A stretch of DNA of 64,000 nucleotides from the NCBI GenBank assembly GCA_009760855.2, contig WPIO01000037.1, positions 3,458,501 through 3,522,500 of the forward strand, read 5' to 3'. How positions within the stretch are numbered: position 1 is the stretch's first letter; every line of letters starts with the position of its first letter. The stretch comes from Cristatella mucedo (taxonomy: Eukaryota; Bryozoa; Phylactolaemata; Cristatellidae). The position numbers and the translations under genes are program-made. Positions 1-29,300 of the stretch are shown here, piece by piece. The notes beneath the pieces are model-generated. The model searched no databases. It was not told the DNA's origin and worked only from the letters and a program-made list of their open reading frames with translations.

Positions 1-854
1 AATTTCCACGTCTAGCAACAAGTTCCTTGGTCATTTTTGAGTGGATGACTCATTTGCATTCCACTTGCTGGCCATCTTCTCTTTCTCGAGCGTGCGTGCA
101 TACTAATGCCACAGCAGTGCCTGCCTGACCAAATCTTGCAAACACAAACTACCACGAGCAGTTTTGCATTCACGCTACTAGATAAGACCTAGCTGTCTTG
201 AAAGCTCAGTATGAGATCAGCCCAGAAAACGCTCTCTTCCAACGAATCCTAGTTTAAAAAGAGCAGTGTGATCGGCGATTGCAGAGCATTGCGAGGGGCA
301 ACCGACCCAAATTCACACTCGATGCAGTTGACTGGCACAGCCAGCCTAGCAAGAGCTGAGGATCAAAGCCACCTGCAGGTCAGATTGCATTTCGTACCAG
401 GTGGGCAGGTGTAACAGCTGGTCCACGAATTGCATCACAGGCCCCGAGTGGCATCTGATCTTGCTGCCCTCTAAAGGCCTGCTCACATCGGTGCTGCTAC
501 TTTGGCTGGCCAGGAGTCGGTTTTAACGAAGGCGGAGCCCAGAGCAAGCTGCGTAAGTCATAAGCTTGCGCAGATTTCATCAGAACAGAAGCAGTGCGTG
601 GCCGTGAATCGGCAAGAATGCCGGCTATACACACAGCAGGCAGGGAAAAAAAGGTGCAGATCGGGAAACTGAAGATGCAATCGTCCGTCATGGACGCAAC
701 ACGACGTGGGATGAAAGTGTGCCCGAGACCAGAGGCCACACAATTGCATTACAGAAGAGCAACGAAAACAAGCGAGAGCAAAAAAGGCGGAAGCGCGCAC
801 AAGCGCCAGGCACGATGGCGTCAGCAGCTCGGCAGAGGAGAAAAGGCAACTGAC
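1..854. other. DDX23 intron 7, left edge
   Basis: Noncoding as far as can be seen. Short open frames on both strands (for example around 497-800) show no family match and are uninterrupted only by chance. No microsatellite or recognised repeat. Confidence 0.5.
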
Positions 855-11500
<10,646 letters not shown>

Positions 11501-11700
11501 GGTACAAGTGCTGCAACGCGCCAGGGGAAACTCGTGAGTAAATACGTTCTACGAGACGAGGTCTCGTCCCGCTGAGCTGGATTCTGGTCGCGTAATGTAC
11601 ACCGAGCATTACACGCTGAACACTACGCACCCTTCCTGTCACTTCGGCTTCCGGTGAGAGCAATAGGAAGTCTACAAGTATTTTCTAAGTCAGGTTATGA
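11501..11700 (-). promoter_or_regulatory. Probable DDX23 promoter, TATA-less, with ETS motifs
   Basis: Immediately upstream of the DDX23 ATG. On the minus strand it carries ACCGGAAG at 11655-11648 and CAGGAAG at 11638-11632, the core of ETS/GABP sites common in housekeeping promoters. No TATA box seen. The transcription start is not known. Confidence 0.45.
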
Positions 11701-12990
11701 GCGATTGCAAAGCAATTCAGACCAACAGCTTCAGACGCGGCGGATATCCAGCATGACCGCCGCCATCACGCAGGGGTTTTCTGGGGGAATCTCTTGGCGC
11801 CAGAAGGTGTATTCTGGCAGTCAAATAAAGAACAAGCTACTTAAGTTATATGAAATAATAAATGAAAAGGCGTAAAAATTAAATTTTAAAGCTGATAGAT
11901 GGCAGACAGAGCCGCCCGTCCAGAACTCGCCAGAATCTCACGCCCCCTTCTTTGCCTCGGTACGCGCGCGTATCGTCGCCGCTGTTTCCGACTCCTGCGA
12001 ACCGCGAACGCTCCTGCATTGATTAATTCGTAGGTGTGACTGTGACTTTTTATGAGAGGATCCTTCGAAATTGTGTTTCGGTGCATTTTATGACCCTCTT
12101 GTAAGCCAGCTCTAGCCACTTCTACTACGAAGTTCCGTAGCCGTGAACGTTGCCGCTCGTCGGATCCTAGCGTTGGCTATCGAGCGACTCGCGTTGCTAG
12201 CGCCTCGGCGCGAGAGCGCAGCTACAGAGTCGTATGTGCTGCAATAATATGCGCAGTTGTGCCGAATGCATCAGAGCGCGACAGCAATCGAGAGCGCCCG
12301 CACGGCGCGTTCGCGTCGTTTACGTAGAGCAGTCCGTTACGCGGACGCAGAGAGACGCATGTGCCGAGCGCCAGCCGCAACGTACAGCTCGCTAGGTCAC
12401 AGGTGAAAGGACCACTAGGTGTCTCAAATTCTCAGGTAAAAAGACCCGTTCGAAGCCCGCAGCACAACTGTCTCGCAATTTCCCCAGTGGCCGATTAATG
12501 AGTTTACCGAACATTACGTTGCTGCAATCAAAAGCTTATTTTTTGCCTTGCAGTGCTTTGCTAAATGCCAGTTTTGATTTGTGGTAACACTACGTCGCTG
12601 CAATCAAAAGCTTATTTTTTGCCTTGCAGTACTTTGCTAAATGCCAGTGTTGATTTGTGGTATGGAAAATAGGCCGAATAGGCTACACGTCGACTCTGAA
12701 TCCACGGTACTGAATCCAGCTATGATTTGAGATTTAAAAAAACCTTAGCGAAAAACAGAAAAAAGAAAGCTGACTGACCTTAGCCATCGGTTGGAAAAGT
12801 GCCAGTGACTATAATTCCCGATAAGAAAGACCTTCAACTCGATGGATAGCTGCTCGTTGTTGTAGACCGTCGGAGTTACCACTCTCTCGCGGAATGATAT
12901 AGTTGAAATTGAATGTTTTTATTGGAAATTCTACTTTGGTCTTTCCAGAAACGAACGAGGCTCTATTCTAGTTAAGCTCACGCCGTTTGA
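11700..12990. other. Upstream region of DDX23, no gene seen
   Basis: GC-rich with many CpG up to about 12.4 kb, then AT-rich. Only short unconvincing open frames. A divergent promoter is possible but no exon was recognised. Confidence 0.45.
12514..12662 (+). repeat. Two tandem copies of a 76-bp unit
   Basis: GCTGCAATCAAAAGCTTATT followed by TTGCCTTGCAGT and CTAAATGCCAGT appears at 12521 and again at 12597 with only a few differences. Confidence 0.92.
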
Positions 12991-12992
12991 AT

Positions 12993-13390
12993 GAAATAGA
13001 TGAGTATCCAGCTATAAGAAATAGATGAATATAAAATAATATGAATATAAAATATGAAATAGATGAGTATCCAGCTATAAGAAATAGATGAATATAAAAT
13101 AATATGAATATAAAATATGAAATAGATGAGTATCCAGCTATAAGAAATAGATGAATATAAAATATATGAATATAAAATATGAAATAGATGAGTATCCAGC
13201 TATAAGAAATAGATGAATATAAAAATATGAATATAAAATAGAAATAGATGAGTATCCAGCTATAAGAAATAGATGAATATAAAATAATATGAATATAAAA
13301 TATGAAATAGATGAGTATCCAGCTATAAGAAATAGATGAATATAAAATAATATGAATATAAAATATGAAATAGATGAGTATCCAGCTTCA
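12993..13390 (+). repeat. Tandem array of a 60-63-bp AT-rich unit
   Basis: GAGTATCCAGCTATAAG recurs at about 13002, 13065, 13128, 13190, 13250, 13313 and 13376, with ATGAATATAAAATA between. Six full units and a part. The minus-strand open frame across it is repeat-derived. Confidence 0.95.
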
Positions 13391-14214
13391 TTGTCTAAGG
13401 AATGGGACACAAGTGAGCAGCCGAGCGGATTTGACCTCGATTTAACCTTCGTAAGCAGCTTTTAAATAAAATTCGAAACATCAAGATTCAGACACTTCGA
13501 CCAAGTCTGGAAAGTCAATAGTCATGCCAATCTTAACGATTAGCATGCCAGAAGAGCCAGATAAAACCTTACAACGTGGTCGTGGTCGGCGATCGTGCGA
13601 TCATTCGTGAGCAGATAGATGGCAGAACCAGTGACTTACTGGCGAGATGCTCCGAATATATAATAAGGAATAAGGAATCGCGATAATAATAAAGAATCGC
13701 GTTTTTGCTAAATAAGTTCGATACAACAGCGATTGAGATTATCAGTGGTTCTTGAACTAGGATGATCGAGAACGGACTATTGCATAAGTAATGGCAAATT
13801 ACACAGTGACCAACCGTAAACAGTGATTTTTTACACTATGCAAACTGGAAATGGGATCTTTTGGCTACCAATATCTGGGCTAATGGCGGCCGATTGCAGT
13901 CTTAGTCCTGCCTATTTCTGTCCGTTGCCATCCCGTGCTCCTAGATGGAATGCAGGTAACGAGTTACAATCATGTGTGTGGGCTTCAAACGCAATAAAAT
14001 CTAACATACTATGAATATAGGAGCAGCACTCGGTCAATTTCGGGTGGATTTCAGACGAATCGTGGATACTTGTTTAAAAAATACACGATTCCACGGTAAA
14101 TACAGTGAAAACTAATATGTAATGAGTATTGAAGCTTCAGCCCGCCAATTTCTCGCAAATTTTCAGTCTGCCGTGTGTGTATGTATCTCCGTCAGTAACT
14201 CCACAAAGTCATAA
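13391..14214. other. Intergenic, no gene
   Basis: AT-rich sequence with no coding signal. It includes one copy of the dispersed CCGATTGCAGTC-type motif near 13.89 kb. Confidence 0.5.
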
Positions 14215-14525
14215 AGACCATGTGGGTGTTACGCAGGAGAGTTTTGTATAGCGCACTCACAGCCTAAGCGGCTCTCGGTACGCATTCGGTAGCCAACAGA
14301 CTTCGTCTCACGCAACAAAGAGAAAGTGGGAAGCATAGCAGAGTTAGGAGAGCAGTTGAGGTAGTGAGTAGCATAGAAGCAGCAGTTCAGGAGCGCTGAA
14401 AAAGATGTGCCATAGTCGGCAGTTGGAGAGTAGATGTCGTTGCGTAAGAATTGTGGAAGCGAGTTCCACAGTCTAGGACCTGCAGAGCTAAAGCTTCTGT
14501 CGCCAACTGTCTTGGTGGTGGCCCG
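14215..14525 (-). mobile_element. LINE group 2, C-terminal end
   Basis: Minus-strand frame with VGDRSFSSAGPRLWNSLPQF, then NCSPNSAMLPTFSLL and TESRLGCECAIQNSPA before a stop. This is the ORF2 C-terminus of the second LINE group. 5'-truncated. Confidence 0.82.
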
Positions 14526-15340
14526 GGCCACTGCTTTCAGTAGTAATGTATTGCTACCAAGTTCAGTGCTAAAGCTGGTTTTAACATTAATTCCCAGATT
14601 TGCACCCTCGAAATACTCTTTTAAAAAACTGAAATTTCTAACCTTTCGCCAAAAGTTCTGTCCAAAATCAAATAGGGAACAAGCTAGCTAACTGCTGTAA
14701 CCGAACGATTGCTGAATGGGCATTGTGACTGCATTTCTCAAAATAAACCAGTCTTGATATTTACCGCATTCAGAGTATGCACTTTTATTCCATGAAGAAA
14801 CAAATCTTACAATTACTACTTCAATAAAAGCCGTACAATACACTAAGAGATTTCTTTGTGTTACAAACGTAGCTGAGTAGAAAGACAGCAACCGGCTAGA
14901 TCGATTAAATAATATACCTTATTATTAGTATTGTTGTGAATATTTTTCGGGGTTGATAGGGTTTCGGTCTATAGTCGGTGCACGTTTGTCAGGTTGACAT
15001 CGATTGCCACTCGTTTCCGCCAAATTAACACGCACAATGCATTTTAATTATTAGATTCAATTAAAACAAAGATAAAAGGTTAATGTGATGACAGTAGGAA
15101 CTTAACAAAGCGAATCCTCGATTGCGTTGACCCGGATTTTTGCTTTCGGTTGAGCAATTGCAGTCAATTGCATTGTATTGCAGTTAGATTAAACACTCAG
15201 AATGGGAAATAATTATGGGGTCACATTTTAAACGAAGTGAATTTTGTATGTGAACAGAATTGGAGCTTTACTAAGCCATCTGCTGGTCGATTGTAGACCA
15301 ATTGTGGTGTGAAAACCGAATAGAAATCAAAATACTGAAG
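14526..15340. other. Spacer downstream of copy A, no gene
   Basis: AT-rich. Contains a dispersed motif (GCAGTCAATTGCATTG) near 15.16 kb and, at 15.26-15.37 kb, sequence that recurs inside copy A intron 1. Confidence 0.5.
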
Positions 15341-15349
15341 TAAAACCTC

Positions 15350-15355
15350 TTTATT
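15350..15355 (-). terminator. Poly(A) signal of copy A
   Basis: AATAAA on the minus strand, 97 bases after the stop codon. Copies B and C have the same hexamer at 95-96 bases, which supports the call. Confidence 0.75.
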
Positions 15356-15451
15356 CTCCTCATATGAAATGCGAATCGCTTGTCTAGTTGATTTTCCGTC
15401 TCTAGTTTGCAATCGGTGAGTCGTCTCCCTTGACAGTAATGGCACTTGCCG

Positions 15452-21702
<6,251 letters not shown>

Positions 21703-21744
21703 TCTACTGGCGCTGCCTGTCGTAACTTGGTATTGCCCGAGAGC

Positions 21745-21750
21745 TTTATA
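21745..21750 (-). promoter_or_regulatory. TATA box of copy A
   Basis: TATAAA on the minus strand within GCCAATATAAAGCTCTCGGG, 43 bases before the ATG. The same string is at the same distance in copy B. The 5' UTR must be very short, about 10-20 bases. Confidence 0.8.
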
Positions 21751-21779
21751 TTGGCAGATACAGCATCAGCGTTAGCCAT

Positions 21780-22030
21780 GCTGACCAATCAGATGCTTTA
21801 AAAAATAACAATAGGTGACTCACGAGCAGCAGTAGGTCATTGCGGCTAATTCAGGTCATAGCCGTGATGGGCGGCTGGATTAACGGGCTTCTACTCTATC
21901 TCAAAATAAGTCTCGCATGATTTGCCGCCTTGACAATGAGTCGCTAGCTAGCTTGTATAAGCCGGCAAATAACGATGCACGACGCACACCTACTTGGTAC
22001 CGGTGGCTCAGCCCCACTTGAATTGATGAC
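21780..22030. repeat. Upstream flank shared by copies A and B
   Basis: CCAATCAGATGCTTTAAAAA, then CTACTCTATCTC and CATAAGCCGGC, match 39.98-40.21 kb upstream of copy B and in part 25.38-25.58 kb. It is part of the duplicated unit. Confidence 0.7.
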
Positions 22031-23020
22031 TTTAGTTAAAACCCATTGTTCCGATCCCAACGGGAGGACACCAGAAACTAAACCAGGCTAATGCAAGAAG
22101 AATGGATGCGGTAAGGAGCGTTTTATTAAACACACCTTTGCATATTTTCACCAACTAGCCGTGCGACTGCTGGCAATATGCTCGAGTAAGGTAAAGGTTT
22201 TCGCCTCCCTCTCCAGTTCTTGCAATATCTTCAAACCGTGGCGTTATTAAGTTCATGCAAGTGAACCCAGGTCTGTTGGGTAACTGCGCTTGTATCAGGT
22301 ATCAAAATAATAATAATGATAATAGTGTAGTTGATACCTTGATATAGTTGCGCCCCTGGTACCGATATTTTAGCCTTGAATGAAAATGTGATATGCAAAA
22401 TCGGTCGGTTTTTCAGTGTAGGTTAGTGCACCCGTGGATCCTGTAACTGTTAACTTGCTTCGAGACTGCTCCAACTGTAATACCTGCTGATATTATGGAT
22501 TCCTGCTCTAATTCAATGTTAAACTGATATGCTAAGCTGCTATCGTACTGCTGATGGGTGTCTTCCCTGGTAGTCACATAATAGGTGGAAACCCTCTAGA
22601 AGCACTTTAACCACGAGAAGTCTTATGTGCAGTGATAATTGGACATCGCCTCTAATTGCTGGTCAATTTGTGAAGTAGCGATGTACAGCTCCAGTCATTG
22701 AAGGTGAGTAGCATGACGTCCTGAAGTTCACGTGCAAATAGGTTTGGAAATTAAAGCATTACACTTTTAAACATATAGTGAAATGTTATATGAAATGAGA
22801 ATGGAAGCTTTACACAGCAAATATTCAGACGATTTGCAATGCATTTTACTGGATTTTGGCTTCAGGTCGAGCCATTGCAGCCTATGGCAGTGCAGTGCCC
22901 AAGATTGTGCATGCACAACAGTTTGAAAAGATGCAGTTGCAGCTTAACTACAGTGGGCTGTAATGCGTAGGGAAATTTGGGCATCGTTCATCAAATTTCA
23001 GAAAATTTAGGAATGGTAAT
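22031..23020. repeat. Diverged repeats shared with 29.4-31.3 kb
   Basis: 22.40-22.63 kb (CAGTGTAGGTTAG, CTTCGAGACTGCT, GTAGTCACATAATAGGTGG) matches 29.46-29.65 kb, and 22.64-22.97 kb (ATTGGACATCGCC, GTGCAGTGCCCAAGATTG) matches 31.01-31.35 kb. Noncoding; nature unknown. Confidence 0.6.
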
Positions 23021-23024
23021 AATA

Positions 23025-23440
23025 ATACATTTGACGTAGCGCCCTCAGATAACTTAATCTCTTTCTCGGCGCTTTGCGTTTGCTGCAGGAGGCAAGATAT
23101 AATCGTTAAGTGGTAGCATGCTCAATAAACAACAAGAATAACATGGCTAGAAGTGATAAGCGCGGGGTCAGCATAAAAATATAGTTAGTGGCAGAATGGA
23201 CAGTGTCAGCAGCCTAAGCACTCAAAGATCAAATCACATGGACCTGCTAAATGTTGTGATAAATAGATGCGTTTTTATCTATTTTTTAATGTGGTCAAAT
23301 CAGAGGATGTTGTGACGCAAGTCGGACGCGAGTTCCAGGCTCTGGGAGCATAAGAACTAAAGCTGAGGTTTCCAAAGGATTTGAGGTCCGCACGAGGTGT
23401 AGGAAAACAATTAAACTCCAAAAGTGGGTCACACGACCCT
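23025..23440 (-). mobile_element. LINE group 1 3' end
   Basis: Reverse complement of the element at 1.2-1.68 kb: AATAATAATACATTTGACG at the tail, then GTAGCATGCTCAATAAACAA, and the ORF end region (GCGAGTTCCAGGCTCTGGGA). 5'-truncated. Confidence 0.8.
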
Positions 23441-26010
23441 GCGCATGGTGGGTGGGGGTGGGGGGGGGAGTAGATCTGATAGGTAGGCTGGAAACAAAGA
23501 AGGAAGAGAACTAAAAGTGAGTGTCATCTCTGGAAATATAAACATATTCACGCCGAACGGTCTTGTGCATCAAGACATTGCATGCTGCATATCTATTGTA
23601 TCTACAAAGCGTAGGCTTGATACGCAAAAGCTTAGACGTACCTGCCAGTCTACGGTCATTTAGTGAAGATCACGTTGTGACTTAGTGGTCACCACGAAAA
23701 ATATTTGAAGTGAAACAAAAAATTCGATGTGAAAACCAGAGCCTGTCTTATTATCTGCGTAAGTTGCTCGATGTTTCATTATGGCCGCTGGAGTGAGACC
23801 GACGCATGGCTCTCATCTATATAATTTTGTAAGGCTTTCCGATAGCGCCCAGAATGGTTTGTCAGTTCTTTCGCACTTTTTAAGGCAGCCTCTGAGTATG
23901 TCGTTACATTATTCGTCGGACGAAGAAGACGATATGCTCTTCCTACCTACCCTAATTCGCAATTGCTCCTGCTTTCACAGGGTGATCGAATAAGATTAAG
24001 GAACGACCATAAGGTTTGTATTTAGCTGTTGACTCGGTGGTCGCGTGACAATTGACGCACTCTCGCTCAATATGTATTTACTGCCCAGCAAGAGAATACG
24101 TTCTAATTGAGTGCTATCCACAAGTCTTGTAGTTTTAATTATTATTCTAGTTTTATTGGAACTACCAATATCACTGAGCCGCACACATGATAAAGAGGTT
24201 TGACAACACAGCTTTCCAGGAGGAGAGCCGCCTAATTTCATCCTCTTACTCATCTAATGACGGTTACGAAACTTTTAATTGAATTGCTAGCGCCATGCTT
24301 GCTGAAGGTATGCGCACTACAAAAAGCCATCCCCAAAGAAGACGAGAAACTTGCCTTTAGTAACAAAAACGATGTGGATCAAAATACATTTGATGCGAAT
24401 TCAAGTGAGAGGCCGAGAAAGTGATATGTTTTTAGCAAGCTCATACGTCGCGTTGAGAAATTGGTGGCTGACTGCTGTGATAGGCTCTCTCTCGGTTCTG
24501 TCAGCCGATTTAAACAACCGTGCCGATTCCATCGTGAATGCACAGAAGGCACTTACTTTATGTTTTAGAGTTTTACTTCCAACTACCTTAGCAAGTCGCA
24601 CAAATTTAGACATCATTTACAGGTAGAATATTTTAGGTTAGCAAGCTGGTCTCGGGGCAAAATTATCCGACCATGGGACGATAGCAAAACTCTTTGAGAA
24701 GTAAACTTCAATAGGAGTTGACTTGTTTATTGATACGTCAAAATTAAAACAGTAGCCAAAAACGGAATTGTAAAAATTGTGCTACCAGCACAATGGGTAT
24801 TATTATATTTTCCTACTAAATCTAAGAAATATTGTGCCTCGAGCTTGGAAAGTTTAGCGGGCTGATTTCCCACGGCAGCGCCGGTCGTAGGGAGGAAGCG
24901 GGTAAACTTAAATATGTGGCTACTTTCGTCATTGTTTCTTTCCTTTTTTTTTGTAAAGTAATAAGGTGTTTAAGGTTTAAATGAGTAGCCTCCATGACAG
25001 AACGGCGATATGCACTACGCAAACGATTACATCGGGAGCCAAGTGTCACACGCACGAAGGAGTCTTTTGGATTCAGCGTACGTTCGTATCTTTGCGACTA
25101 TCAAAAGTGAGCTTTTCAGTATTCTCCGAAAAAAATCTTTTTATTTTAAGAATACAGTGCTCGTTTTTTATATCATTATCTTTACAGTGTCAAAAGTTCG
25201 CCTAATAGTGTCAATTAAATTCCATTCACGTTGTATTTCGCAGCGCTGGGATTCCTTCTTAACTCAAAAAACATGGAACTCAGCTGCTATTTTAATTATG
25301 TCCCGATTAGAACTTTTAAATGACTACTACCCGCTATAGTTACGCACACTTTGTGAACCAGCCACGTAATTCAAGAGCTGCAGTACGTCACTTCAGGTCA
25401 TCCAGGTCGTTGAAATCATTGACGGCTTGATAAACGGGCTCCTACTCTATCTCACGCTTGCCAAGTCTGCCATGATTTGCTGCCTTGACAAAGTCAACTA
25501 GCTTGCATAAGCCGTCAAGTAATGACGCACAAGGCAGAGCTACTTAGGACTAGCAATCCGGCTCAGCCACTCTTGAAATGCGATTCGTATTGTACATCGC
25601 ATCACTTGGCTTCCGAATTAACTCAAAAATGCTAAGCCCAGCCAATATTTAAAGGCTGACCTACCTGTCATCTTCAAGTAACTGACACCCAGTAAAGTTA
25701 CGCCCGCTAAAATGCTACTGCGCCTTTGAAATCGATTGTTATCTGTGTCTTTGAACACCACGCTGACTCTTGTGTAAAAAAATCCAACTGACGTTTTAAA
25801 TAAATGCATTCTAGAAGCCTGATAAATGCACTTATTGTTGATGTGTGATCGACGGAATCCGACATGCGTAATTGGGTCCAAGTACAATCAGGGCACCGGC
25901 TGTGCCTGAGTGGCAAATTAGAATTAGAATTTGCATATTCACAATGAAACAAAAATACTAGCTGAATCAAGAGCCTCTTTTGTCCAGCGTAAGAAGAACC
26001 TTTACGGCTA
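23441..26010. other. Spacer between copies A and B, no gene
   Basis: Short open frames only. A run of G at 23.45-23.47 kb. The part at 25.37-25.96 kb is a diverged copy of the sequence upstream of copy B (compare 40.04-40.60 kb), without the signal-peptide exon that should follow it. Confidence 0.5.
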
Positions 26011-26215
26011 TCACCACCGCTGACAGCAGCAATATAGGATCGCCCATTGCAGGACTTGAACCCACAACCTGAGGACTGAGGCTGTAAAGAGAAGCAAAAT
26101 TACCTAGTGAGCCATCACGGCTCACGGCACAATTGTCCACTTTAGGGTTCGAACCCACGACCTCCGAAATGAAAAGTAATAACCTTAGAAACCAGGCTAT
26201 CGAGATGTTTTGGCT
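26011..26215 (-). mobile_element. SINE group 2, two heads in a row
   Basis: Minus strand: B boxes at GGTTGTGGGTTCAAGTCC (about 26072-26055) and GGTCGTGGGTTCGAACCC (about 26163-26146), each preceded by a degenerate A box. Two partial tRNA-derived elements follow one another. Confidence 0.65.
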
Positions 26216-26965
26216 GGTGCGACATTGTATGAGTGTGTTTAAAATGCAATTGTCTGCATATTAATTCTGTCGATATTGAAACCTAGCTTCGCTGAACATG
26301 ATCACAGTATATACGGTTAGACTAGCTAATTATTCTGCCCATTGAATCCCTGTTGCGTGACAAAGAAGAATTCGACATTATATACGAGTACAACGTGAAG
26401 CGATTGTCTGTGATAGTCGATCAAATTCAGATCTTAGGGCCGCTAATTATTCACACGCAAACTACAATTCAGTGTAGTGTGCTTGCTCTGGACTACGAGA
26501 AGCCATTCGCATGAGCACTCGCATGCCTAAGAAGTGACATGTTTGTGCTCCGTTCAGCTTTTCGAGTACCTAGTGAAGCTGTGCAGTTTGCAGGACTGAC
26601 CCCAGAAGGCCATTTAAAATACAACCAGCAGGGCAAGTGAGTGCAGTTTTGCCGACATACCTGAAACGCAGTTGTCTGTATCACAGAGCAACCATGATAA
26701 TAGTAAGAATGTAAATATTAAAAATAATAATAGGGAAAATAGTAGTGCAAAATATGTGAGCCAAAACTCTTTCTTGATATAAGGCGTATGCAGAAATGGA
26801 TGGTTTAAAATTGGGTAGGGACAAAATTTCAGGTGTTGGCAAAGCAAAACTGCATAAAGGGCAATCGACACAGATGGTACAGTGAGCCACAGGTCGATTT
26901 TTAGTTTTGTGCATATCAAGTCAGGCGATGTCGTAACATAAATCAGGAAGGAACTCTACAATTTG
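26216..26965. other. Duplicated spacer sequence
   Basis: 26.49-26.65 kb (GAAGCCATTCGCATG, CCTAGTGAAGCTGTGCAG, CAGGGCAAGTGAGTG) recurs at 41.13-41.26 and 47.83-47.99 kb, so it belongs to the unit repeated with the gene. No coding gene. Confidence 0.6.
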
Positions 26966-27260
26966 GAATTCAACCGATTTAAGGTGAGATCTGCGAAGGA
27001 TGTGAGTTTGGTTAGAGGTGTGACTAAACGAGCTCAGTCAGATCAGCTGGCTGGCAGGATATTAGGATAGACAGCCTTATTGGCAAATATTACATTGATA
27101 GGCTGAAATAAGAGAATGAGGCGATGAAAGAGGTATGAGGTAACGAACTCAGTCAGATCAGCTGGTAGTATATTAGGATAGGAAGCCTTATTGGCAAGTA
27201 TTTTACATAGATAGGCCTAAGTAAGAGAATGAGGCGATTTAAAATTCATTTGCAGGCCCT
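26966..27260 (-). mobile_element. LINE-like 3' fragment with internal duplication
   Basis: GAAGGATGTGAG, TTAGAGGTGTGACTAAACGA, CAGTCAGATCAGCTGG resemble the reverse complement of LINE ORF ends; CAGTCAGATCAGCTGG occurs twice, about 110 bases apart. A related sequence is at 41.49-41.65 kb in the copy B flank. Confidence 0.45.
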
Positions 27261-27380
27261 TTAAGTTGCTTGATGCTGCTTGATGCGTAGCTGGTACAGG
27301 TTAATGAAAAGTAGTGGGATAATGACAGTTGCCACTGTCACAAAAAACAAGCCTAGCTGCAGAGTAACAGTAACAGCACC

Positions 27381-27522
27381 GAGCTGTTTTGGCCCAGCGG
27401 TTAAGGTGCTCGCCCCGACCGAGGTCTGGATGAGGTCGTGGGCTCGAGCCCCGAGGCACACGTGAAGCGCCTGAATAGAGATCAAGTTCTCTTGGGGTGC
27501 TATACAAATGAATTATATTTTG
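27381..27522 (+). mobile_element. tRNA-derived SINE, group 1
   Basis: A box TTGGCCCAGCGG, B box GGCTCGAGCCC, tail GAAGCGCCTGAATAGAG ... TTCTCTTGGGGTGC. Near full length; it sits within the duplicated flank but is absent at the equivalent place near 41.7 kb, so it inserted after duplication or was lost there. Confidence 0.87.
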
Positions 27523-28050
27523 TTTGTTTAAAAGCTGTAGGCATCTTATCACACAGGGCGAGCGACGTGCAAGCAGTGAGTTCTAGAAGACTAGACGGAG
27601 CGTAACAAGTTAATGGACCTCCTACTTAGGTAGTTTTCACGTAGTCTTAGGCGTGGCTTTTTCTAGGTTGCTGAAATGCGAATGGAAGCGAGAACGAGCG
27701 CTATTCGTTCTGAGTTCTCAGACAGCTTAACGCTGGTCACATGATGATGCACGAGGCAGAGCCACTTCGTGCTAGCAATCCGGCTCAGCCTCACTTAAAG
27801 GTACTTAGTGACTTAAGTATCCCTAGCGTTCCAGGTGTTCCGCTGACAATGGGAAATAACAGAGACTGAATCGGGTCCCAATGTCCGCCCTGTTGCTAAG
27901 GTCCTGTGTTCGTGTAGCTGCTTAGCAGCTGGCAGAAGGGTGGGGGCGCACCAGCCTAGGTGTTCAAGCTGCGATGACGATCTACGAGCTACTTCTTTAT
28001 CCAAGAATCGCATGCCTGGGCAGCATGTAGTTATGCTGCTGGCGTACGAC
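27523..28050. repeat. Flank block shared with 41.8-42.3 kb
   Basis: CTACTTAGGTAGTTTTCACG, TTAGGCGTGGCTTTTTCT, AGCAATCCGGCTCAGCC and GTATCCCTAGCGTTCCAGGT occur in the same order at 41.83-42.06 kb. This marks the outer part of the duplicated gene unit. Confidence 0.75.
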
Positions 28051-28104
28051 CATCAGCTTCCTTCTCTTGCATCGCAATTTCCTCGTTTCGATCTTTCTTT
28101 ATGA

Positions 28105-29300
28105 GCCGAGAAGCAGCTGTCAGCCATCACAATTTTTTCATGGCATGCTGATGGTGGCACAATAGCATAACCTAATAGAAGAGCCAAGTCTTGTAGTCTA
28201 GCCGTACGCCTGAGCTTTCCTATTAGGAGCACTTTCGTTTTATAGTCGTTTAGGTCGTTTAGTTTAAATTTATTCGCCGACATCTATGATTGAAGATCTG
28301 CAAGGCAAGCATTCAGTTTATCTGTCGCTGCTGCAGTTTTCACAGTTTCATGACACAAACACTGCTGAGTGAGTAGCATAAGAGTGAGCCCATTCAATGG
28401 GCCGGAGTCACCTTTCCCAGAGGTTGAGTATGGATGGAAAACGGACAAGGGACCAAGGCAAGACCTCCGGGACAGACCTCCATAGGTGACCTATATCTGG
28501 TGAATGAGACCTGACCCCCATAAGAAATAGATTGAAAAGGACCGGACAAGTACGATTTGAATCCCGCCAGTGCGCCAAATCGGTCGTTGTTTTCAATTGT
28601 TGAAATAGGACATCGTGATGAATACTGACAAAGACAGCTGATAAATCTAGCAGTGCTGGGGCAGTGACGTTCCCGTCACCCAGTCGCTACGTAGCATCTA
28701 ATGGGTCACACGGAGGATTAGAGCAGTTTAAGTGGAGTGCTGTCGTGTGAACACAGACTGAAACTGTTCTAAAAATTTATCCTTTTTAAATGTGTGCTAC
28801 AAACTGCTAGAGACAATTTTTCAAGAATTTCTGACAAAAAAAAAAGCTAGAAACTAGGCCATAGCTTGCAAGAACCTCTGCATCTAACCCAGGCTTTTTA
28901 GGTATCGGTTTATCGACGGCCGATTTGAAGGAATTGGGTCAAAGCCCCCTTTCCAGAGAAGTGTTCCAGATCTCGCTTACTGCTGAGCTAAGTTTCTCTA
29001 CCAGTAAAGACCACAGAGAGGATGGTATAGGGTCTGCAGGAGACGAGCTCTTTTTGCTAGATCAAATACAGGTTTCCATATCGCCTACAGAAACCTCAGA
29101 AAATGCCTTACTACGGTCGCATGTTGCGATTCAACAATTGCTTTAGTCAGAGAAGAATTTATGAAGGCAAGAATGTGCACATTTGTTGGCTGAAGAATTT
29201 TTCTGCCGAGCTGTTAATATCTGGAGGGGTGACACCTCTCACAAATGGCCGAAAACTTTTTACCGTCTTTGTTTACCCCTAGGCTAGGACCCAGAGGCAG
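28105..29300 (-). mobile_element. Decayed LINE group 2, reverse-transcriptase region
   Basis: Minus strand: NKFKLNDLNDYKTKVLLIG, then GLADIRS-like and C-terminal pieces in broken frames, and upstream RT parts parallel to 58.3-59.2 kb (AGAACCTCTGCATCTAACCC, GATTTGAAGGAATTGGGTC). Many stops. Confidence 0.7.

Noticed and set aside
1-110. Next DDX23 exon (minus strand EKEKMASKWNANE)
   Set aside because: Only a vague likeness to the KEAKQRWDDRHW block, with an early stop and no fitting acceptor phase.
12993-13390. CRISPR array or protein repeat
   Set aside because: Direct tandem units without unique spacers, in a eukaryotic genome; the minus-strand frame is simply repeat-derived.
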